From positions 1 to 64,000 of the forward strand of contig CAMMMX010000008.1 in the NCBI GenBank assembly GCA_946498095.1: a stretch of 64,000 bases of DNA, given 5' to 3'. The position numbers and the translations under genes are program-made. The notes under the pieces are model-generated. The model searched no databases, was not told where the DNA came from, and saw only the letters and a list, made by a program, of their open reading frames with translations. Positions 25,555 to 33,875 of the stretch are shown piece after piece. The DNA is from an uncultured Clostridia bacterium. Lineage in GTDB: Bacteria; Bacillota; Clostridia; Oscillospirales; Ruminococcaceae. The stretch's first letter is position 1, and every line of letters starts with the position of its first letter.

Positions 25555-26082
25555 TTGAATGTGGCAATTTGTCCGGGTAGCTTTGACCCGGTTACGATAG
25601 GACATTTGGACATTATTACAAGGGCGTCAAAGCTGTTCGATAGGGTGCTCGTTGTAGTATCTGTGAATTCCAGCAAGCGTCCGAAGTTTACTGCGCAGGA
25701 GCGGGTGGAGCTAATCCGGCGTTGCGTGACGCATCTCTCCAACGTACAGGTTGAGACCTTTGACGGGCTTTTGGCAGATTATGCGCGGCAGAAAGGCGCT
25801 ACAGCGATTGTCAAGGGCCTGCGCGCGGTGTCGGATTTTGAATACGAATTTCAGATGGCGCTTATTAATAAAAAGCTTTATCCCCAAGCGGAAACGGTAT
25901 TTTTGACAACCTCGGCGGAGAATATGTATCTCAGCTCCAGTGTTGTCAAGGATATTGCTTCGTATGGTGGGGATATCAGCTCGCTGGTGCCGGCCTGTAT
26001 TCTGCCGGACATCCGGCGGAGATTTGCATGCTGGGAAGGAAGGAACGAAAATGGCAAACAATGTGGAAGCGATCCTCAATGA
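25555..26082 (+). CDS. coaD: Phosphopantetheine adenylyltransferase
   Basis: The penultimate enzyme of coenzyme A synthesis. It has the nucleotidyltransferase signature CPGSFDPVTIGHLDII with the T/HxGH motif, and the ENMYLSSSVVKDIAS region. The TTG at 25555 has AAGGA 9 nt upstream and gives the canonical NVAICPGSF start. At 175 residues it is ~12-15 longer than usual because its tail reads 32 nt into the next gene. Confidence 0.95.
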   Translation: MNVAICPGSFDPVTIGHLDIITRASKLFDRVLVVVSVNSSKRPKFTAQERVELIRRCVTHLSNVQVETFDGLLADYARQKGATAIVKGLRAVSDFEYEFQMALINKKLYPQAETVFLTTSAENMYLSSSVVKDIASYGGDISSLVPACILPDIRRRFACWEGRNENGKQCGSDPQ

Positions 26083-26512
26083 GATCGAAGAAGTGCTGGA
26101 CAAGTCGATGGGGCTGCCTTTTTCGGGCGGGCGCTGCGTCGTTGACGTGGATAAACTGCGGGACCTCATCAGCGATATTCGGATGAATCTGCCGGGTGAA
26201 ATTCGCCAGGCGCAGAATATCGTCGCCGACCGCAAAAAAATCGTCGCCGATGCCAAGGCTGAAGCGGAGGATATGATACGCCGGGGTGAGGAGAAGGTAC
26301 GCAGCATGCTTGCCAGCGACGAGCTGGTCAAACAAGCGCAGGCGCGCGCGAATGACATGGTGTCGCAGGCTGCCTCACGTACCAAGGAGATGAAGTTGGC
26401 GACAAATGAGTTTGTTGACCGTCTGCTTCGTGAGACGGAAGAGTCGTTGGTGCGGAATTTGGCGGAAATCAAAAAGACGCGGACGGCGGTTAAGAATATT
26501 CAGGTGAAATAG
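26051..26512 (+). CDS. Coiled-coil ATPase-subunit-like protein
   Basis: A 153-residue, strongly charged helical protein with a long coiled coil (about residues 45-140: QAQNIVADRKKIVADAKAEA and later QARANDMVSQAASR). Relatives beside coaD in Clostridia are often labelled 'ATPase' because they resemble the F-type subunit b/V-type subunit H stalk. There is no nucleotide-binding motif and no membrane helix. The ATG has GGAAGGAA upstream and overlaps the coaD end. Function unknown; a scaffold or division-associated role is possible but unsupported. Confidence 0.75.
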   Translation: MANNVEAILNEIEEVLDKSMGLPFSGGRCVVDVDKLRDLISDIRMNLPGEIRQAQNIVADRKKIVADAKAEAEDMIRRGEEKVRSMLASDELVKQAQARANDMVSQAASRTKEMKLATNEFVDRLLRETEESLVRNLAEIKKTRTAVKNIQVK

Positions 26513-26600
26513 ATCATCTCGGCAGGTATATCGGCACAAGCCTGTTCCATATATTGAAGATAGGGGAGATCTGTCAATGAATGGAGGGGCTTGTACCGTG

Positions 26601-26900
26601 ATGAGCCGTTTTAAGGAATTGTGCGATAAGGAAGTCATCAATATCAAAAACGGTTGCCGTATCGGTTTCGTCGACGATATTGAGGTCGATACCTGCGACG
26701 CACGTGTCAGCGCGCTGGTTGTATATGGCCGGTCCAGGCTGTTCGGACTTTTGGGGCGGGAGGAGGACACGATCATCCCGTGGTGCGATATTGAGGTTTT
26801 GGGTGAAGATACGGTGCTCGTCTGTTGTGAGCAGTCTGCACGTCAAGACCGCGGGCATGGGAGAAAGCGGAAGTTTTCTTTTGATAAGCTGTTTGAATGA
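26601..26900 (+). CDS. YlmC/YmxH family PRC-barrel protein
   Basis: A 99-residue PRC-barrel protein (RFKELCDKEVINIKNGCRIG, then FVDDIEVD) of the sporulation-associated YlmC/YmxH family, whose function is unknown. The tail is strongly basic (GHGRKRKFSF). GGAGGGG lies 11 nt before the chosen ATG; GTG at 26598 is an alternative. It ends just before a strong hairpin and tRNA-Pro. Confidence 0.8.
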   Translation: MSRFKELCDKEVINIKNGCRIGFVDDIEVDTCDARVSALVVYGRSRLFGLLGREEDTIIPWCDIEVLGEDTVLVCCEQSARQDRGHGRKRKFSFDKLFE

Positions 26901-26923
26901 TTCATAAATTAGTTACATTTAAA

Positions 26924-26950
26924 TTGGGAAAAGGCATTGCCTTTTCCCAA
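26924..26950 (+). terminator. Terminator upstream of tRNA-Pro
   Basis: TTGGGAAAAGGC (26924-26935), triloop ATT, GCCTTTTCCCAA (26939-26950): 12 perfect pairs, with a U-rich 3' side. Confidence 0.65.
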
Positions 26951-26966
26951 TCCTTTGTGTTATAAT
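26937..26966 (+). promoter_or_regulatory. Promoter of tRNA-Pro
   Basis: TTGCCT (26937-26942), 18 nt, TATAAT (26961-26966) with a TGT extended -10. The -35 lies within the preceding hairpin. Confidence 0.5.
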
Positions 26967-26982
26967 AAATTAGCAAAAAGAA

Positions 26983-27059
26983 CTGGGTATGGCGCAGATT
27001 GGTAGCGCGCTACCTTGGGGTGGTAGAGGCCGTGGGTTCGAATCCCGCTACTCAGACCA
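26983..27059 (+). tRNA. tRNA-Pro (anticodon GGG)
   Basis: A complete cloverleaf. The acceptor CTGGGTA pairs with TACTCAG (one G-T). The D stem is GCGC/GCGC and the anticodon stem CTACC/GGTAG has loop TTGGGGT (anticodon GGG). The T arm is GTGGG-TTCGAAT-CCCGC, and CCA is encoded. Its 3' end is a natural integrase target, and a decayed integrase follows. Confidence 0.97.
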
Positions 27060-27065
27060 ATGCAA

Positions 27066-27112
27066 AACCGCTTGTGATGGGTTTTTCAGAGCTTTTCACA
27101 AGCGGTTGTTTT
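27066..27112 (+). terminator. Terminator after tRNA-Pro
   Basis: AACCGCTTGTGA (27066-27077) pairs with TCACAAGCGGTT (27096-27107), then GTTTTT. Confidence 0.8.
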
Positions 27113-27164
27113 TATGCCGTTTTTGCACTTTACGACACCATTACGACAATCAAGGCGTTTTATT

Positions 27165-28350
27165 TGTGGTTATGGATTATTCCGAATGGCGTCAATATCG
27201 GGGTGCGCATATCGTTCGCGCAACATTTTAAGGTCAGCCCAGCAACGCAGCTATAGCAAACAGGTTTTTGTCGGAATTAACGAGCAACGAGGCGCAGGTA
27301 TGACGCAGTTCATGTGGAGTCAGTATAGGCATATAAATGCCCTGTTCCGAATAGTGGGTGTGCATATCTGCCATAAAAACGCCTTAATGACGGCGGGACC
27401 AGGTGCGAGGGCTACATACGCGCCCTTGCGCATTGTGAAAAACAAATTCCGTAGGGACACTTTTCCCCATTCGGTTTCTGTGCTGATTAGCTCCTACAAG
27501 TACGGTTTTGGGCTTATCTTTCAAGGAGCGCATAAGGTCTTCGGGCAATGGTATATCGCGAATACGATAGTCCGTCTTTGGCGCGTCAATTATAATCTCC
27601 ATTTTGCCTGTTATACTGTTTTGGACATCAGCAACACCGTAGCGTATATGTAATATCTGATTATCATAGTCGATATCTTCCCAGCGGATACCCAGCAACT
27701 CGCTACGACTGAGGTCAAGATGCACAAGCATTTCCACTTCAAGTCCATAGCGATGTGTTCGGGCATATTCTATCAGACGGGCTACGTCATCGGCTGCATA
27801 AACACGTTTGGTAATAAGGTTTTATATTACTGGTTAGCTTGTTATTTCGGCAAGGATTACGGTTTAGCAGGTTGTTGTCGATGGCGCTTTCCATTATTTA
27901 TTCATAAACATCTGGATATTTTCTTGAGCGTCTCTTTTGACAGCTGTTGCCCAGCGTCCGCGAAATATGATTTAATGTCTATCTGCTGGATATCGGATAA
28001 CAACGCACCACCAAAATGGGAAATCAGATGATTTTCAACTGAGTTGACGTAAGTGAGTGCATAAGTGCTATCCTTCACAGTACCACTTATTGTACCTAAC
28101 CACTTTATAGACCAAACAGCAAAAGTCATGTCTTGAGTTTTGAAACCTTCACCTGTAATGTTTGCGACTTCGTGATCAATTTTATACTGCGCAAACTGAG
28201 CCTCAGCGTCGGCCTTGCTTACTGAGGAGTAAAAGGATTTCCGAATAGGGGTTCCATCTAATTTATGCCCAACCGCTTTCGTTTTATTTCATATAACCCA
28301 TCTTTGCGGTTAGGCGCTTCTTTTTTTGGACGTGTTATAGTTTCGCCTCC
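27165..28350 (-). pseudogene. Decayed tyrosine recombinase (integrase)
   Basis: Fragments of one integrase in shifting frames. The N-terminal arm-binding part (RKDGLYEIKR, then GTPIRKSFYSSVSKADAEA) lies around 28170-28330. The core-binding part is at 27902-28129 (TYVNSVENHLISHFGGAL). The catalytic region is at 27384-27737 (LSRSELLGIRWEDIDYDN), and the C-terminal HELRHTCASLLVNSDK and ERYAHPDIDA with the Arg, His and Tyr catalytic residues are at 27175-27315. At least three frameshifts separate the fragments, including one inside LLGW-ADLKM. The position immediately 3' of tRNA-Pro is classic for an integrated element. No cargo genes or second att copy are visible. Confidence 0.85.
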
Positions 28351-28738
28351 TCTTTCATCTGTATCGTTTTCTTATGATAAGGAACAGCAGGAACACAGCT
28401 TTAAAACGCAGAAAGAAATGTACACTGATATGCAAGGGCCTTTTGAGCGTCGCCTTGAGTTATGTTATGACAAAGAGAAACTGATTGATTTTTATATTGT
28501 AAAGTAGATCATAAGGGACATCAGGAATTTAACAAACCAGAATATGGATATATTATAGAGTTTTATGTAAAGGCAGAGTATCGAAAAAAAGGATGGAGAG
28601 GCGGATGGGCTTGCATATTGCGACTGTAGCTTCTCGAAGATCTTGTACAGGGATGTTGTGAATAGAAACAGAAGCTCAAAAACGCTGCAAAACCTGTAAC
28701 GGAATTGCAGCGTTTGGTATCTTTTGATTCTGATACGG
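28351..28738. other. Spacer with a possible coding remnant
   Basis: A plus-strand frame ending at 28507 (…KTQKEMYTDMQGPFERRLE, …KLIDFYIVK) reads like protein but has no start signal. It may be a scrap of the lost element. The rest shows nothing supported. Confidence 0.3.
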
Positions 28739-29221
28739 TTAACTTACATTTAAAACGAATACGGATAAGTTGAGGTAAGCGGCAAATAATAACCAAACCA
28801 GATAAGGAATTTGTAAAAAAGCAGCCGTATGATTGATAGCGTAGAAACGGCTTATCATGCAGACAACTAGGACAATTAGCAAACATAACCACAGAAAAGC
28901 GATCAGACGTAGTCTTAACCCAAAAAACAGGATGGGCCAGACAAAATTGACAGCAAGCTGTATGGCATATAGGCGTAAAGCGCTGGCTTTTCCCGGGGAA
29001 TAGGAAGTCCAAATCAGATAGGAAGAAATCCCCATCAAGATATATAGCAATGTCCAGACGGCAGGGAAAGCACTTGGCGGTGGAGCAAGCGCTGGCTTTT
29101 GCAGTGTATCGTACTGCATCATTTGGTTCCGTGTCAGCAATCCGGCGAACAGGCCGATAGCAAGTGGAATCAGTATGCTGAAAAACAACGGCTTCAAACG
29201 GATGGATACGGAACGGTACAT
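28739..29221 (-). CDS. tspO: TspO/MBR family tryptophan-rich sensory protein
   Basis: A 160-residue membrane protein with five helices of the TspO/translocator-protein family, which binds tetrapyrroles and cholesterol-like ligands. Family features: the loop KPALAPPPSAFPAVWTLLY and NFVWPILFFGLR. It starts at ATG 29221 after AAAGGGG. The physiological role in anaerobes is unclear. It stands alone, pointing away from the M23 peptidase gene. Confidence 0.88.
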   Translation of the reverse strand: MYRSVSIRLKPLFFSILIPLAIGLFAGLLTRNQMMQYDTLQKPALAPPPSAFPAVWTLLYILMGISSYLIWTSYSPGKASALRLYAIQLAVNFVWPILFFGLRLRLIAFLWLCLLIVLVVCMISRFYAINHTAAFLQIPYLVWLLFAAYLNLSVFVLNVS

Positions 29222-29432
29222 ATTACGGCACCCCTTTGCATAGAAATTCAGGAAGGGGCGCGGTGCGTCCACATCCATAGATAGTATATGGGACACGGTC
29301 GTGACTTATGCAAATATGTAAGATAGCCGGACACGGCAGGGACTGGCAGCATATTATAAAAAGGGATCTTCCGGTAAAGGAAAGGACTGATACCGGAACC
29401 GAAATCTTTCTGGAAAGCAGGTATGATGAGAT

Positions 29433-30197
29433 ATGCGTTCAATTTTTTGGGGACGCTTCCGGGTCTCGCAACCGTATCGAGGAACCAGCCATAAGGGGCT
29501 GGATATGGTAGGTGTAGACAGCAAGGAAATTCACTCACCAGTAGACGGAATTGTCCGTTCCTCTACTATCGTGACGGATAAATCGGACTTAACTTGGGAA
29601 TGGGGGAACTATGTCCGTGTGGACGACGCACAGGGCATCCGTTACTATATGTGCCATATGTCACGGCGCATGGTCAAGGCGGGGGACGTGGTCAAGATAG
29701 GGGATGTACTCGGAATAGAGGGAAATACCGGTTATACGACAGGTCCGCATTGCCATCTGGAAATTCGGCCGGGCGGCGGTGGGAGTGCCTCGCTGAATGC
29801 GGCAGAGATCATGGGAATTCCTAATCAGCTTGGAACCTATACGGCGCCAAGACCCGCCGAATCAATACTGACTGTATCATCCGGACAGTGGAATGTTCGC
29901 TATGATCCTAATATGACAGGGAGGATTGTGGGACTTGTCAAAGGCGGCGCAAGTTATCCCTATACGCAAATCAGGGACGGTTGGCACCGCATCCCGCTAG
30001 GATGGATTGGGCCAAAAGCAGTTGCGGGATATACGTCCGCACCGTCACGCACCTACACGGTGCGAAAGGGGGACAGCTTTTGGAAGATCGCGGAGGAACA
30101 GCTGGGCAGTGGAGCGCGTTATGGAGAACTTGCGTCTGTCAACGGGATGACCCCTTCAGATACCATTTATGAAGGACAGATATTAAAGCTGCCATAA
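29433..30197 (+). CDS. M23 metallopeptidase with SH3-like and LysM domains
   Basis: A 254-residue peptidoglycan hydrolase. The M23/LytM domain (~1-120) keeps the zinc motif: HKGLDMVG (Hx3D) and GPHCHLEIR (HxH). An SH3b-like segment (~143-195) and a LysM (YTVRKGDSFWKIAEEQLG, ~205-253) follow. There is no signal peptide or membrane anchor, unlike typical secreted LytM enzymes. That fits a phage-type endolysin needing a holin, or a mother-cell/lysis-released enzyme. The nearby integrase relic at tRNA-Pro makes a phage origin attractive, but no other phage genes remain. Confidence 0.85.
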   Translation: MRSIFWGRFRVSQPYRGTSHKGLDMVGVDSKEIHSPVDGIVRSSTIVTDKSDLTWEWGNYVRVDDAQGIRYYMCHMSRRMVKAGDVVKIGDVLGIEGNTGYTTGPHCHLEIRPGGGGSASLNAAEIMGIPNQLGTYTAPRPAESILTVSSGQWNVRYDPNMTGRIVGLVKGGASYPYTQIRDGWHRIPLGWIGPKAVAGYTSAPSRTYTVRKGDSFWKIAEEQLGSGARYGELASVNGMTPSDTIYEGQILKLP

Positions 30198-30264
30198 ACA
30201 AACGATCGGATAAACGGGCTGACTTCTGACCGGTGAGCATCAAACAGGATAAAATTGTTTTCGG

Positions 30265-30298
30265 GAAACGGCGCAGCTGCGGCTATGCCGTTTCTTTG
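30265..30298 (+). terminator. Terminator after the M23 gene
   Basis: GAAACGGC (30265-30272) pairs with GCCGTTTC (30287-30294), then TTTGTT. The following ~290 bases up to the next promoter hold no supported gene. Confidence 0.6.
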
Positions 30299-30591
30299 TT
30301 ATGATTGGTTTCAAAGGGCGAGAACATTTTCGTCAAAAGAATATATAACCTGGTTGGGAACAGATTCAGTAAAAAGACTTGATGCGGTTTACGGAATACA
30401 AAAAACGGGGGGCATTATTTTTTTAAAACGACAAAATGCAGCTTGAGTGTAGAAAAAGCGAGTAAGAAAGCGGAAGGGCTTCCTACCCGTTTTGAGTTGC
30501 AACCTGTCTGATAGCTACTTGTTTCGGTTTATTGTTCGAATGTTTTAGTAGGTACTATTTGACAGACCACTTTCGTTTGGAAAACTGTTAC

Positions 30592-30619
30592 TTGACAAGG
30601 CTGGAATTAATCGTATAAT
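30592..30619 (+). promoter_or_regulatory. Promoter of the aldo/keto reductase
   Basis: TTGACA (30592-30597), 16 nt, TATAAT (30614-30619), 32 nt before the gene. Confidence 0.75.
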
Positions 30620-30650
30620 GGTATTAATAAATGTAGGAGGAGACGACAGC

Positions 30651-31781
30651 ATGGTATACCGGGAATTTGGAAAAACAGGCGAAAAAATATCTTCTCTCGG
30701 ATTTGGCTGTATGCGGTTGCCGGAGAAGGAAATTGGTGGCAAAAAGGTCATTGATGAGGACAAGGCTTTGCCCATGTTGATGCGGGCGTATGAGCTTGGC
30801 GTCAATTACTTTGATACTGCTCCGTATTACTGTAATAAGAATAGTGAAATGGCTGTAGGAAAAGCGTTAAAATCGGTACGGGATAAGGTGCTGATCTCGA
30901 CGAAAATTCCTATGGGGGACGAATGCAAAGATAAAGGACATCTTCGTCGCTGCTTGGAGGCCAGCCTGAAAAAGCTGGACACTGATTACATAGACTTTTA
31001 TCACTTCTGGGGGATTAATCAGGACTGTTTCGATGCGCAGATTATGGGGATGGATTTGATTGGGGAGGCGTTGCGGTGTAAAGAGGAAGGATTGATTCGC
31101 CACATTTCTTTTTCTTTCCACGACAAAGCTGAGGTGATACGGCATATCATCGAGACCTGCCCGTATATGGAATCTATGCTGGTACAGTACAATCTCTTGG
31201 ATCGGTCCAATGAGGAGATGCTCGCTTACGCACATGAAAAAGGGCTGGGGACAGTAGTCATGGGCCCGGTTGCAGGCGGACGCCTTGCAGCGCCGAAGGA
31301 GCTTTATAAAAAACTGACAGGAACTGAATCTGCAACGTCATATGAGCTTGCTTTTAAATTTGTCTTGGGGAATACCAATGTGTCCTGCGCGTTATCCGGC
31401 ATGCAGACCATTGAAATGGTGGAGAAAAACGTCCGGGTCATCAACGAGGGAGCACATATCTCTGAGGATGAATGGCGCGGACTTGCAGATGCAATGGCTG
31501 AGCTGAAAAAATTTGCACAGCTTTATTGTACCGGATGCGGTTATTGCCAGCCATGTCCGAAGGGAATCAAAATTCCAAAGATATTCGAAGCGTATACCTA
31601 TCATAACGTTTACGGACTGTCCGAGCTGGCCAAAAAGATGTGGGAGGATTATCAGAGTAAGGAAGACTGCGCAGGAATTGATACCTGCGTAAACTGCGGT
31701 TTTTGTGAAAAGAAGTGTCCTCAGAAATTAGCCGTTCGGGAAGAACTGAAGAGAGTCGTTCAGGTTTTGGATAGACTTTGA
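30651..31781 (+). CDS. Aldo/keto reductase with C-terminal ferredoxin motifs
   Basis: A 376-residue oxidoreductase: a TIM-barrel aldo/keto reductase domain (~1-280; start YREFGKTGEKISSLGFGCMR, catalytic region NYFDTAPYY) joined to a 4Fe-4S module. The two cysteine clusters are CTGCGYCQPCPKGI and CVNCGFCEKKCP. Such fusions are common in anaerobic Clostridia and probably use ferredoxin-like electrons with or instead of NADPH. The substrate is unknown. GTAGGAGGAG precedes the ATG at 30651. Confidence 0.9.
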   Translation: MVYREFGKTGEKISSLGFGCMRLPEKEIGGKKVIDEDKALPMLMRAYELGVNYFDTAPYYCNKNSEMAVGKALKSVRDKVLISTKIPMGDECKDKGHLRRCLEASLKKLDTDYIDFYHFWGINQDCFDAQIMGMDLIGEALRCKEEGLIRHISFSFHDKAEVIRHIIETCPYMESMLVQYNLLDRSNEEMLAYAHEKGLGTVVMGPVAGGRLAAPKELYKKLTGTESATSYELAFKFVLGNTNVSCALSGMQTIEMVEKNVRVINEGAHISEDEWRGLADAMAELKKFAQLYCTGCGYCQPCPKGIKIPKIFEAYTYHNVYGLSELAKKMWEDYQSKEDCAGIDTCVNCGFCEKKCPQKLAVREELKRVVQVLDRL

Positions 31782-31889
31782 GTAGCTGTATGCCGTTACC
31801 TCGCGGATAGAGATGTATCCCTGATACGGTATTTGTGATACGGCAGACAGGGCCGTCGAGTCAATTGGATTGCTGAATCAGAATGAAGA

Positions 31890-31923
31890 AAAAGTGCCTG
31901 TGGTGATCCGCAGGCACTTTTAT
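31890..31923 (+). terminator. Terminator between the reductase and the ABC operon
   Basis: AAAGTGCCTG (31891-31900) and CAGGCACTTT (31911-31920) pair perfectly and are flanked by A and T runs, so it can serve both convergent transcripts. Confidence 0.8.
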
Positions 31924-31966
31924 GTAACCTTATTTTACTTTGGTTCGATTTTGTATCCCTGGTGAC

Positions 31967-32656
31967 TCAATCGTATAAATGAGAGGCAAGGGAGCTGTCA
32001 GAGGTAATCTTGCCGTTTGCTAGGCAAATGATCCGCTCGCATGACTGTGCAATTTCTTCCTGTTTCGTGGAAAGGATCACCGTAGTGCCACTGCGATGGA
32101 TCGCCTGGATGACATCCATGACGCAGCCGTCCGTTCCAACATTTTCAGGGGTCAAATCGTCTACTAATAGGGTAGAAGGCCGGTTGACGGTGGCGCGTGC
32201 AAGAGAGATCAGCATTTTCTCAGGAGATGTTAAATCGCAGACCTTTTTGTCCATGAGATGTGCCGCGCCGCAGTTATCAAGTGCGGCGGCCGCATACATC
32301 CTACGTTTTGCCTTGCTGGTTCGGAGCTTGGAAAAAATAAGCGGAAGGGAGACGTTCTCTATCACCGACAACTCTTCTGCCATGGGAAGCCCCTGAAGGA
32401 CACTTCCTATTTCAAGATTACGCAGAACGAACAGTTGCTTTCTCTGCATTTGCGCCACCAGCATGGAGTTATATTGATAGTCACCTTCATCTGCAAAGCG
32501 TAACGTTTGGATGATTTCCAGCAGTGTTGTTTTGCCGCTTCCCAAGGGCCCCAGCAGTGCAACCAGTTCGCCGTCCTCAAAACGGGCGGTCACGCCGTCT
32601 ATCACGGGACCGACTCTATTCGAATAAGATTTTTTGATATTGGACAGCTTTATCAA
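31967..32656 (-). CDS. ABC transporter ATPase with degenerate catalytic motifs
   Basis: The ATP-binding partner of the four FtsX-like permeases upstream, of LolD/MacB type. Walker A is intact (GPLGSGKTT, ~residue 35), and the Q-loop reads GSVLQGLPMAEE. The signature motif is LTSPEK instead of LSGGQ. Walker B is TLLVDDL with Asp where the catalytic Glu is expected, and the H-loop reads ILSTKQEE without His. This suggests weak or altered ATP hydrolysis. The TTG at 32656 (1 nt after the previous stop, AAAGG 11 nt upstream) gives the usual MIKLSNIKKSY-type start; 229 residues. Confidence 0.8.
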   Translation of the reverse strand: MIKLSNIKKSYSNRVGPVIDGVTARFEDGELVALLGPLGSGKTTLLEIIQTLRFADEGDYQYNSMLVAQMQRKQLFVLRNLEIGSVLQGLPMAEELSVIENVSLPLIFSKLRTSKAKRRMYAAAALDNCGAAHLMDKKVCDLTSPEKMLISLARATVNRPSTLLVDDLTPENVGTDGCVMDVIQAIHRSGTTVILSTKQEEIAQSCERIICLANGKITSDSSLASHLYD

Positions 32657-32657
32657 G

Positions 32658-33875
32658 TTACACACAACCTTTCCCTGTGTCAAGCCGTTTTCGGCGGCTA
32701 TCCCGGAGATGAAACGTGATCAGCAGCGCGCCTGCAGCTGCTGTTAGCGAAGCCAGTACAAGAATAAAAGCGGGGCTCACCAAGCAGGTCCAGTCGAATA
32801 ACAGCGGCCAGGATAAACTGTGAGCAACCCCATTGATTACAGCAAGCACAAGTCCAGCGATAAGCGATGCCATCAGCAAAAGCAGCCATGTATAGTATAG
32901 CGCAGCGTAGCACGGTCCTAGTATCCCTTCCCCGCATGCGCGTCTGAGTCGATATTCCGAGATACGGCGGCGGGTTTCCGCTGTTGAAACAGCGCACAAC
33001 AAAAGTAAGGTCAGGATCATGATACTGGAAGCGACTGTCTGAAACGACGACGTATCATACCGTGCTTGTTGGAGCAAAATGCCGCCCATTTGGGACAGTG
33101 TCACACAAGACCCGTAATTTTCCAAAATCTCAACAATCGTTTGATAATCTTTCGTGGCGATATCGGGACGAAACAGGACAAAGGAGCAGTAGGAACTGGA
33201 AAACTCAAAATTTTCGTCTTTGACATCATCATACGGAATAATCAGGGAAAAGGGAGCTTCTTTTTCCTCACCAGAGGGATAATAGCTACTGAGATAGTTG
33301 GCATAGGCCTCTTCCTCACCAAAGATAGGCATATCGAACACGGTCGTATCCGTAGGGAGGAGTCCTTTAATTTGAACGCATAGTTTTTGATTGGCGTATC
33401 CGGTCGCGGGCCAGCAAAATAATTCCAAAACGTCCCCAGCTTGATACTGATCTTCATTGCCGGAGTGAGGGATGAGGAGCGCCGGTACGACGCCCTGCTG
33501 TGCCTCTTCAGAGCCTGACCGCAGATCCAGATCCAGCAGCTGAAGCAGCGTGTCGGGCAAAGCGACGATATTCTTTGTGGATCCTTTAGGGCTATCCGCT
33601 GCTGGAGCGGAATACATGTCATATCGGGCGATAATGTTTTCAATATCGTCCATACAGCCACCCAGCAGCGAATCCAAATCTGGGTTAAGCATCGAAACTG
33701 CCACACCATTTCTTTGCAGCAGCGGTTTGAATGTGTCGTAGGTCCCACATTGGCTGCGTACATGCGCCTGCATCAGTGGATAGACGGACAGGAGCAGAGC
33801 CAACAAAGCGATCAGTAGGGCACTGGCAAAGGGAGTGCGTCGTGCTATCGAAAAACCTGTTTTCAGGTGAATCAT
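32658..33875 (-). CDS. FtsX-like ABC permease D
   Basis: A 405-residue MacB/FtsX-type permease: one helix near the N-terminus (ASALLIALLALLLSVYPLM), a ~230-residue extracytoplasmic domain, then three helices at the C-terminus. The ATG overlaps the stop of permease C by 4 nt (ATGA). In layout and N-terminal pattern it matches permease B (36174-34945), so the two appear to be paralogues. The substrate is unknown; no adjacent two-component system or lipoprotein gives a hint. Confidence 0.75.
   Translation of the reverse strand: MIHLKTGFSIARRTPFASALLIALLALLLSVYPLMQAHVRSQCGTYDTFKPLLQRNGVAVSMLNPDLDSLLGGCMDDIENIIARYDMYSAPAADSPKGSTKNIVALPDTLLQLLDLDLRSGSEEAQQGVVPALLIPHSGNEDQYQAGDVLELFCWPATGYANQKLCVQIKGLLPTDTTVFDMPIFGEEEAYANYLSSYYPSGEEKEAPFSLIIPYDDVKDENFEFSSSYCSFVLFRPDIATKDYQTIVEILENYGSCVTLSQMGGILLQQARYDTSSFQTVASSIMILTLLLLCAVSTAETRRRISEYRLRRACGEGILGPCYAALYYTWLLLLMASLIAGLVLAVINGVAHSLSWPLLFDWTCLVSPAFILVLASLTAAAGALLITFHLRDSRRKRLDTGKGCV

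Noticed and set aside
27060-28700. A second copy of the tRNA-Pro 3' end marking the right att site
   Set aside because: No repeat of the T-arm/acceptor sequence was found in this stretch.
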